Of a DNA stretch of 64,000 nucleotides, positions 58,917-64,000 are shown piece by piece. The position numbers and the translations under genes are program-made. Within the stretch, counting starts at the first letter, position 1, and every line of letters begins with the position of its first letter. Under the pieces are notes generated by a model. It was not told the origin of the DNA and ran no database searches. It saw nothing but the letters and a program-made list of their open reading frames with translations. The DNA is from Pseudomonadales bacterium (lineage in GTDB: Bacteria > Pseudomonadota > Gammaproteobacteria > Pseudomonadales > UBA7239), in NCBI GenBank assembly GCA_028280345.1, contig JANQLY010000021.1, positions 1 to 64,000 of the forward strand, in the 5' to 3' direction.

Positions 58917-59045
58917 ATTGAAAAATCTGGATTTAGATTTCGACCCGGCCAGGGTTTGTAACAATCATGAAACGTTTCCTAACCATTTTGAGTGAATATT
59001 TCTCCAGTATATTCGTGGTAGCTAAAATGGTCAATTGCTCCACAT

Positions 59046-59075
59046 CAAGATAGGGAGTCACAAGATAGGGGGTCA
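59046..59075. repeat. Two tandem 15-bp units
   Basis: CAAGATAGGGAGTCA is followed directly by CAAGATAGGGGGTCA, 14 of 15 identical. It lies between the M28 peptidase stop and the second rsgA upstream region. Possibly the scar of a small mobile element. Confidence 0.6.
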
Positions 59076-59092
59076 AATGAATTAAAATTCAG

Positions 59093-60277
59093 CTACATGT
59101 GAATCTGTGCACGGGTAATGGCTAGTTGGTATAGAAATTCCGAACCTGTCTGGATGGCTGGGCTGGATAACCTGTCTCTTGTATCATTCGGTGAATTTAA
59201 GTATCTGGGAAATACATAACCGTGTGGTGTTTTTTCCAGCGCCCTTATTGTTACTGCATCAATATTATTGGAAAGAAAGCTTCTGGTATCAGTAAGCACA
59301 CCAAATGGAAGTTTTGGGCTTGGGATTACTTCGCCATAGTGCGCATTGGATACAGAGGTGACATGGTTGACGATCCGCTCCGAGCTCCGGTATCGTCTTG
59401 TGGCCCATCCATCCTCTGTGAGGTAGATAAGTCTGTCTGAAGCGCCAATATTCTCAAGGTTGAAAACGAACGTATCTTCAGAGTTAAAAGTTCTGGCGAG
59501 CGCTAATGATCCCTGTGTTCTTTCTTCCTCAGCCGTTAGAAAAACTATTTTTATAGTATTTTGAAGGTTCGGTGTTTGGTTAATCTTTTCTGCGAGCAGT
59601 AACAAAGACGTTACAGAGCCACCGTTGTCCAGAGCGCCGATACTGGGTTCTCGTAAATGTGGCCCCATGGTCTGAAACCAGAACATGGCGAAGAAAGGAG
59701 CAGTGGCTAAAGGCAGTATTGGTAGCGCGATCTTTAGGGGAATGTGGCGTTTTTTGCGGCTTAAAATAAAGCCTGCCAGAGCCAGAGCTATCGCAATGCC
59801 TGTTGCCGGCCCTTGAGCCTTACCTGCTGGTCCCCATGAATAATGATCGCCAAAGTGAGTGACGGTATCGTAATGAGCTGAGAATACTAATGTGGCGGCG
59901 TTGGGATCACTGGCCTGCCATGTTCCAATGATATTTCTTGCCTCTGCTTCATATAAGCCACTAATGGGCCGTTTCATCTTTTCAAATTCAAGAAAAAGTA
60001 TTAATGGAACGATACAGGCAATAATCAGGGAAAAGATATACTTCTTTTTAACAATGCATAGTATGTATATAAGCATCATCAATGCAGCAAAGCCCCATAC
60101 CATCTGTGTGCCATATGGGGTTACGTGTGCAACATGCTCTGTTACTTCGGCACCATTGGCAGCTAATTGTTGGTTTAGGAAGTCGCCAACGTGATTTAAG
60201 TTTTTGCTGCCATTGGGGCGAGGTATCAGTATCTCATCAAGAATTGCCTCAATATCCATAGCTGAATAGTTTTCCAT
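59093..60277 (-). CDS. Membrane M28-family metallopeptidase
   Basis: The protein has 394 residues. The zinc peptidase parts read FSAHYDTVTHFGDH (His, Asp), GALDNGGSVTSLLLLAE (bridging Asp), FLTAEEERTQGS (Glu pair) and DTRSF. Three to four hydrophobic helices (about 58-76, 81-97, 160-175 and 180-200) are inserted between the first two motifs, so the catalytic site is held at the membrane. M28 enzymes are aminopeptidases or carboxypeptidases; the substrate is unknown. It is divergent from the P450 gene. Confidence 0.82.
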   Translation of the reverse strand: MENYSAMDIEAILDEILIPRPNGSKNLNHVGDFLNQQLAANGAEVTEHVAHVTPYGTQMVWGFAALMMLIYILCIVKKKYIFSLIIACIVPLILFLEFEKMKRPISGLYEAEARNIIGTWQASDPNAATLVFSAHYDTVTHFGDHYSWGPAGKAQGPATGIAIALALAGFILSRKKRHIPLKIALPILPLATAPFFAMFWFQTMGPHLREPSIGALDNGGSVTSLLLLAEKINQTPNLQNTIKIVFLTAEEERTQGSLALARTFNSEDTFVFNLENIGASDRLIYLTEDGWATRRYRSSERIVNHVTSVSNAHYGEVIPSPKLPFGVLTDTRSFLSNNIDAVTIRALEKTPHGYVFPRYLNSPNDTRDRLSSPAIQTGSEFLYQLAITRAQIHM

Positions 60278-60401
60278 ATTCCCCGCTAAGAGTTATCAAC
60301 GTTAGTTTCATTAGAGTGGTCGCGTGTTGCATTATACGGTTGGTACTTGTATGGCGTATTTTCCAGGTCCTATAAGGTAATAGCAATTTCTGGAGCAGTA
60401 T

Positions 60402-60451
60402 AGTATCTGATACTGTCAGTTTCAGATACCCAAAAATAGTACTGATAGTAC
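60402..60451. promoter_or_regulatory. Cluster of palindromes in the M28/P450 divergent region
   Basis: AGTATCTGATACT (60402-60414), the inverted pair GTATCTGA...TCAGATAC (60403-60410 and 60422-60429) and GTACTGATAGTAC (60439-60451) are all perfect. Three palindromes in 50 bp between divergent genes suggest operators for a dimeric repressor, for example TetR-like. The regulator is unknown. Confidence 0.55.
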
Positions 60452-60587
60452 CTGTTAGTTTTCCGCGGATTGAGTTGCGGTGGTTACTGCGCTTACAATA
60501 AGCCGGCGTGATAAGAAGTATCAAGATGTAAACAGTTTTATAAATATCGTCTTTCAACTAATATTTTTAGATGTACAGGGGAAGTGT

Positions 60588-61865
60588 GTGGCTGGCCAGG
60601 CAATTAAACTTGAAGATATAAATCTCAATCATCTGGATCAATTTGAAACCGGTTTGCCTCACCCGATTTTTGATAAATTGCGTGCTGACGCGCCGGTCTG
60701 GTTTCATCCTCCGAATGAGCTGACGCCCGACAACGAAGGCTTTTGGGTGGTGTCCCGCTTTGCTGATGTGCGTAGCATTCTCAAGGATCATCAGCGCTTT
60801 TCATCTGAAACTGGTTATGGTGCCCGTGAGGGGGGCGGTACAATTCTGGAAGACTTGTCCACTGAGTTTGGCCCAAGCCAGGTATTGCCGATGACGGATC
60901 CACCAAAGCACGATGATGTTCGAGCTCTGGTAAACCATGGTTTCTTCCCTAAAACGCTAAAACTGCTCGAACAGGAAGTGCGAGAGAGCGTCAACCGTAT
61001 TATCGATCACGCCTACGATGCCAGTCAGCAAAGCCAGACCGTCGATTTTCTTAACCTGATTGCTTCGCAGTTGCCTCTCGAAATTATTTGCAAGATGGGC
61101 GGTATCCCACAGCGGGATTGGTCAAAGATGATGGCCTGGGCTGATGCGGCGATTCAATATGCCGCCCACGATCCCAATAACGACAACGATATGTTGTTTG
61201 AAAAGGCGGCGGAAATGGGCGTTTATGCGTTGGGTCTGGTGGAGCAGATTCGGCAGAATCCCGACGACAGTGTTATGTCACAAGTGATTCATGCGGAGAT
61301 TCCAGGCGAAGATGGTCGACCGCGCAAACTTGACGACCTTGAACTGATTCGTTTTTTTAGTGCGCTGATTACCGGCGGCACAGAAACTACTCGCAATGCT
61401 ATTGCCTATGGTCTGTATCAGTTGTTACAGCACCCGGATCAGTATCACGCAGTGTTGGAGAACACAGCAGAGTTATTGCCACAAACCATTGAGGAGATGG
61501 TGCGCTGGAGTTCGCCAGTGCACTTTAACCGTCGCACCGCTGCGGTCGATATGGAATTCCAGGGGCAGGAGATCAAACGTGGCCAAAAGGTCACTGTATG
61601 GTACTCATCTGCCAATCGCGATGAGTCGGTTTGGGAGCGCCCGCATGAGTTTGATATTTTTCGCGAAAAGAAAACCCATACCGCTTTTGGATATGGTATT
61701 CACCATTGTATTGGCGCTGCACTTGCACGTATGGAAATGCGCATTTTATTTGAAGAGTTTCTGCCGCGCCTTAAAGACAGGAACGTAAAAGCGGAAAAGC
61801 CGATACGCTTTATTCGCAGTAACCGCCATCAGGGAGTAGCGGAAATGAAGTTGGTGATTTCTTAA
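60588..61865 (+). CDS. Cytochrome P450
   Basis: This is a soluble bacterial monooxygenase of 425 residues. Signatures: I-helix ALITGGTETTRNAI (oxygen-activating Thr), K-helix ExxR in EEMVRW, and haem loop FGYGIHHCIGAALARME with ligand Cys374. The pattern GGTETTRNA and its length recall the CYP125/CYP142-like group that oxidises sterol side chains or fatty acids, but substrate cannot be set. The frame is open from 60480; the GTG at 60588 follows AGGGGAAG and gives a normal N-terminus (MAGQAIKLEDINLNHLDQ). No ferredoxin or reductase gene is next to it. An NTF2-like gene follows after 29 bp. Confidence 0.92.
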   Translation: MAGQAIKLEDINLNHLDQFETGLPHPIFDKLRADAPVWFHPPNELTPDNEGFWVVSRFADVRSILKDHQRFSSETGYGAREGGGTILEDLSTEFGPSQVLPMTDPPKHDDVRALVNHGFFPKTLKLLEQEVRESVNRIIDHAYDASQQSQTVDFLNLIASQLPLEIICKMGGIPQRDWSKMMAWADAAIQYAAHDPNNDNDMLFEKAAEMGVYALGLVEQIRQNPDDSVMSQVIHAEIPGEDGRPRKLDDLELIRFFSALITGGTETTRNAIAYGLYQLLQHPDQYHAVLENTAELLPQTIEEMVRWSSPVHFNRRTAAVDMEFQGQEIKRGQKVTVWYSSANRDESVWERPHEFDIFREKKTHTAFGYGIHHCIGAALARMEMRILFEEFLPRLKDRNVKAEKPIRFIRSNRHQGVAEMKLVIS

Positions 61866-61894
61866 TAGATATTCTCAATAGCAAAGAGCAAATT

Positions 61895-62227
61895 ATGAAT
61901 AATAAAACCATTGCAAAAGCCTATTTTGAGGCTGTGGCGAACAAGAACCCTGAAGCTATCGAAGCCTTGTTTCATGATGCTGCTGAGTTACACACGGTGG
62001 CAGGAGTTTATAAAGGTCCTCAGGCTATTGCAGATTTTTATCGTAGCACCGCATTTAACTTTTCTGTGGTAAAGCCACAGGTTGGGCCTTTAATAGAAGA
62101 AGGTGATGTGGTTAGTTGTGAAATTATTTTGCAACTGGACGACAGTAAAAACAAAGTGGCCGATTTTTTTACCATCACTGATGGAAAAATTCAAAAGCTC
62201 GTGGTTTATCTTGGACCTGAAGCTTGA
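61895..62227 (+). CDS. NTF2-like protein (steroid-isomerase-like fold)
   Basis: The protein has 110 residues: MNNKTIAKAYFEAVANKNPEA, a typical first helix, then ALFHDAAELHTVAGVYKGPQAI and curved beta strands ending KIQKLVVYLGP. The fold is that of SnoaL / ketosteroid isomerase-like proteins. Catalytic residues cannot be assigned firmly. Its closeness to the P450 suggests both act on the same, perhaps terpenoid or steroid, substrate. Confidence 0.78.
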   Translation: MNNKTIAKAYFEAVANKNPEAIEALFHDAAELHTVAGVYKGPQAIADFYRSTAFNFSVVKPQVGPLIEEGDVVSCEIILQLDDSKNKVADFFTITDGKIQKLVVYLGPEA

Positions 62228-62239
62228 TGTGAGTGAAAC

Positions 62240-63133
62240 CTATAGGTGTCTTTGACCAAACTCGAGTAGCTTCTCAGTAAATATTTCCAATGGCTTGTCA
62301 GGCTGATTTTTTTTCAGTTTAAGCAGGGCCAGCGGTCTCTCGGTGTCTGCATTGTTGATTTTTAGACGGCAGATAGTTCCCAGGCTCACTTCTTCTTCGA
62401 CGGTGCTGGCGGGCACAATGGAGATGCCTACGCCTGCTTCTACGGCTTTTTTAAGCGTAAAAATATTGTCATTGGTCATACGTATCTCCACATCGATGTG
62501 GAGACTCTCAAGAAGATGATCAGTAGCCTCCCTTGTGGGTATGCCCTCGCTGAATGCAACAAAGGCTTCCTTCCGGATTTCATCTAACGAGATGGATTTT
62601 TTCTGGGATAGCGGGTGTGAGTTGGCGGTAATCAGGACAAGCTCGTCGTGTCCCCAGGGTTGGGCTTCAATGTTGGTGCGCTGTTCGGGGAAGGCGACGA
62701 GGCCAAGGTCAATTTTTTCTTTCAGTAATAGTTGGTAGATGTCATCAAAATGCTGGTACTGAAGATGAATGTTGACCTTGGGAAAGGCTTTCATGAACGA
62801 TGATAAAAAGTCACCGATTTCATACATGCCGATACTGTAAATGGTTGCAATGCGGATATTGCCTTCCAGAACTCCCTGACTATAGCTGGAGCGGATTTTC
62901 AGGCCGTCACAAAGGCGAAGGATTTCCTTTACTTCGGCGAGTGCTGTTTGACCTTCGGGTGTCAGCTGGATGTTATGCGGGGTGCGGATAAAAAGTTGCT
63001 TGCCTAGCTCATGTTCAAGTTTTTTGATATGCACGCTTACCGCTGGCTGGCTGATGTGGTTTTGCTGTGCAGCTTTGACGAAGCTCATTTCCCGGGCGAC
63101 ATCCCGGAAAAGGCGCAGTTGGGTGATATTCAC
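62240..63133 (-). CDS. LysR-family transcriptional regulator
   Basis: The protein has 297 residues. An N-terminal winged helix-turn-helix (LRLFRDVAREMSFVKAAQ and SQPAVSVHIKKLEHELG) precedes a two-lobed effector domain with GNIRIATIYSIG and GVGISIVPASTV. It is convergent with the P450/NTF2 pair, 12 bp between stops, and divergent from ppk2, so either may be a target. Effector unknown. Confidence 0.92.
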   Translation of the reverse strand: MNITQLRLFRDVAREMSFVKAAQQNHISQPAVSVHIKKLEHELGKQLFIRTPHNIQLTPEGQTALAEVKEILRLCDGLKIRSSYSQGVLEGNIRIATIYSIGMYEIGDFLSSFMKAFPKVNIHLQYQHFDDIYQLLLKEKIDLGLVAFPEQRTNIEAQPWGHDELVLITANSHPLSQKKSISLDEIRKEAFVAFSEGIPTREATDHLLESLHIDVEIRMTNDNIFTLKKAVEAGVGISIVPASTVEEEVSLGTICRLKINNADTERPLALLKLKKNQPDKPLEIFTEKLLEFGQRHL

Positions 63134-63196
63134 AGGCGCTGGCTTCCATAATAGATAGTTATGCTAATAATAACTTAATACAATTTTAATTATCAA

Positions 63197-63211
63197 TATC
63201 GCAGTGCGATA
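63197..63211. promoter_or_regulatory. Palindrome between the LysR gene and ppk2
   Basis: TATCGC-AGT-GCGATA is a perfect 6-bp inverted repeat. Nearby, AGTTAT...ATAACT lies closer to the LysR gene start. Either may be a regulator site in this divergent region. Confidence 0.4.
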
Positions 63212-63295
63212 ATCGACAGCTTTACTGTAATTAGATAAGGCAGGTCATTGAGGGCCTGAAACTTGTTAAAAACGACAAACACGCGGGGAGGAGCA

Positions 63296-64000
63296 ATGGT
63301 TAATACAGAAGGGGTGCAGAAAATCGCCGATAGTGAAAATGGGCAGACAGTGGATGAGGCAAGGGCAATCATCAGTGGCGCGAGTGAGCCCCACAATAAA
63401 GCCGGTCAGGCACTGCATGCACTGGCTGAAATGCGCCATAACCCTGATGCGATTCGTCGCAGTTTTGAAAGCGGTGAGTATCCCTACCAAAACAAGTTAA
63501 GGCCAGCACTGTATGAAAAGCATAAAGCTGAATTACAGGCAGAATTGTTAAAAGCCCAGAAATGGATCAAGGAGACAGGTCAGAAAGTGGTAATTCTGTT
63601 TGAGGGACGGGATGCGGCCGGTAAGGGTGGGGCCATCAAGCGCTTTATGGAGCACTTGAACCCACGTGGAGCCAAGGTGATAGCTTTGGAAAAGCCCAGT
63701 GAGCCTGAAACTACGCAATGGTACTTTCAGCGCTATATCAAACATTTGCCGCCTGCGGGTGAGATGGTATTGTTTGATCGATCCTGGTACAACCGGGCTG
63801 GTGTTGAGCGTGTGATGGATTTTTGTTCGCCGAGTGACTACCTGGAGTTTATGCGGCAGTGCCCTGAGCTTGAAAGAATGCTGACCCGTTCTGGTATTCG
63901 TTTGTACAAATACTGGTTCTCCGTGAGTCAGGTTGAGCAGGCGAGACGCTTTGGCAAGCGCCAGACAGATCCTTTAAAGCAGTGGAAGCTCTCGCCGATT
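63296..64000 (+). CDS. ppk2: Polyphosphate kinase 2, N-terminal part
   Basis: The first 235 codons are present; the gene runs off the right edge. PPK2 enzymes transfer phosphate between polyphosphate and nucleoside diphosphates. Walker A is FEGRDAAGKGGAIKRF, followed by the lid and Walker B segment LFDRSWYNRAGVERVM. GGGGAGG lies ahead of the ATG. An N-terminal extension of about 75 residues precedes the kinase core. Class I or II cannot be decided without the rest. Confidence 0.93.
   Translation, partial: MVNTEGVQKIADSENGQTVDEARAIISGASEPHNKAGQALHALAEMRHNPDAIRRSFESGEYPYQNKLRPALYEKHKAELQAELLKAQKWIKETGQKVVILFEGRDAAGKGGAIKRFMEHLNPRGAKVIALEKPSEPETTQWYFQRYIKHLPPAGEMVLFDRSWYNRAGVERVMDFCSPSDYLEFMRQCPELERMLTRSGIRLYKYWFSVSQVEQARRFGKRQTDPLKQWKLSPI

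Overview
The window is a stretch of gammaproteobacterial chromosome of moderate GC content. Gene order resembles marine Cellvibrionales and Pseudomonas relatives: smp next to serB, epmB divergent from efp-epmA, mrcA divergent from pilMNOPQ-aroKB, gltBD-hemE, psd-rhdA-rsgA divergent from orn, and queG divergent from nnr-tsaE-ami-mutL. The genus cannot be fixed from the sequence alone. Almost all of 1-53,000 is conserved core genome.

Layout. 1-1,140: the 5' part of nirB (assimilatory nitrite reductase) and an intergenic region with two divergent sigma-54 promoters around an NtrC-like site. One promoter serves nirB; the other appears to drive an orphan terminated transcript, a candidate small RNA. 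1,141-16,800: smp/serB, a FimX-type c-di-GMP receptor, the EF-P and EF-P-lysylation genes, an aldehyde dehydrogenase, yaaA, a CHASE-GGDEF cyclase, cysQ, yrfG, hslR and rpmE. 16,860-36,260: malic enzyme, PBP1A, the type IV pilus alignment and secretin operon, shikimate genes, glutamate synthase, hemE and a degenerate HD-GYP protein. 36,276-53,000: phospholipid, translation and repair housekeeping genes, then a less standard LLM-oxidoreductase / zinc-ribbon / MMPL set, a SGNH hydrolase and darP.

53,040-57,770 is the accessory part. An intact tRNA-Ile2(CAU) gene is followed by a degenerate copy of itself. In that copy the tRNA segments stay in order but are separated by hairpin-forming inserts. 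A 49-bp direct repeat containing the tRNA anticodon-loop sequence then brackets about 4.5 kb of visibly AT-rich DNA. This holds a PIN-like nuclease gene translationally coupled to a 799-residue solenoid-like protein, plus a convergent gene for a membrane-anchored protein with an acyl-carrier-protein-like C-terminal domain. The right repeat has the architecture expected of a tyrosine-recombinase attachment site, an inverted 8-bp arm on each side of a 12-bp tRNA core, yet no integrase lies in the window. This looks like an integrase-less tRNA-targeted cassette, possibly a defence or toxin system, and is the main candidate for something new.

57,800-64,000: a second, divergent rsgA, a membrane M28 peptidase, a cytochrome P450 with an NTF2-like partner behind a cluster of palindromes, a LysR regulator, and the 5' part of a PPK2 polyphosphate kinase running off the right edge.

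Cyclic-di-GMP and pilus themes recur: FimX, a GGDEF cyclase with an intact I-site, a degenerate HD-GYP protein and pilMNOPQ all lie within 36 kb.
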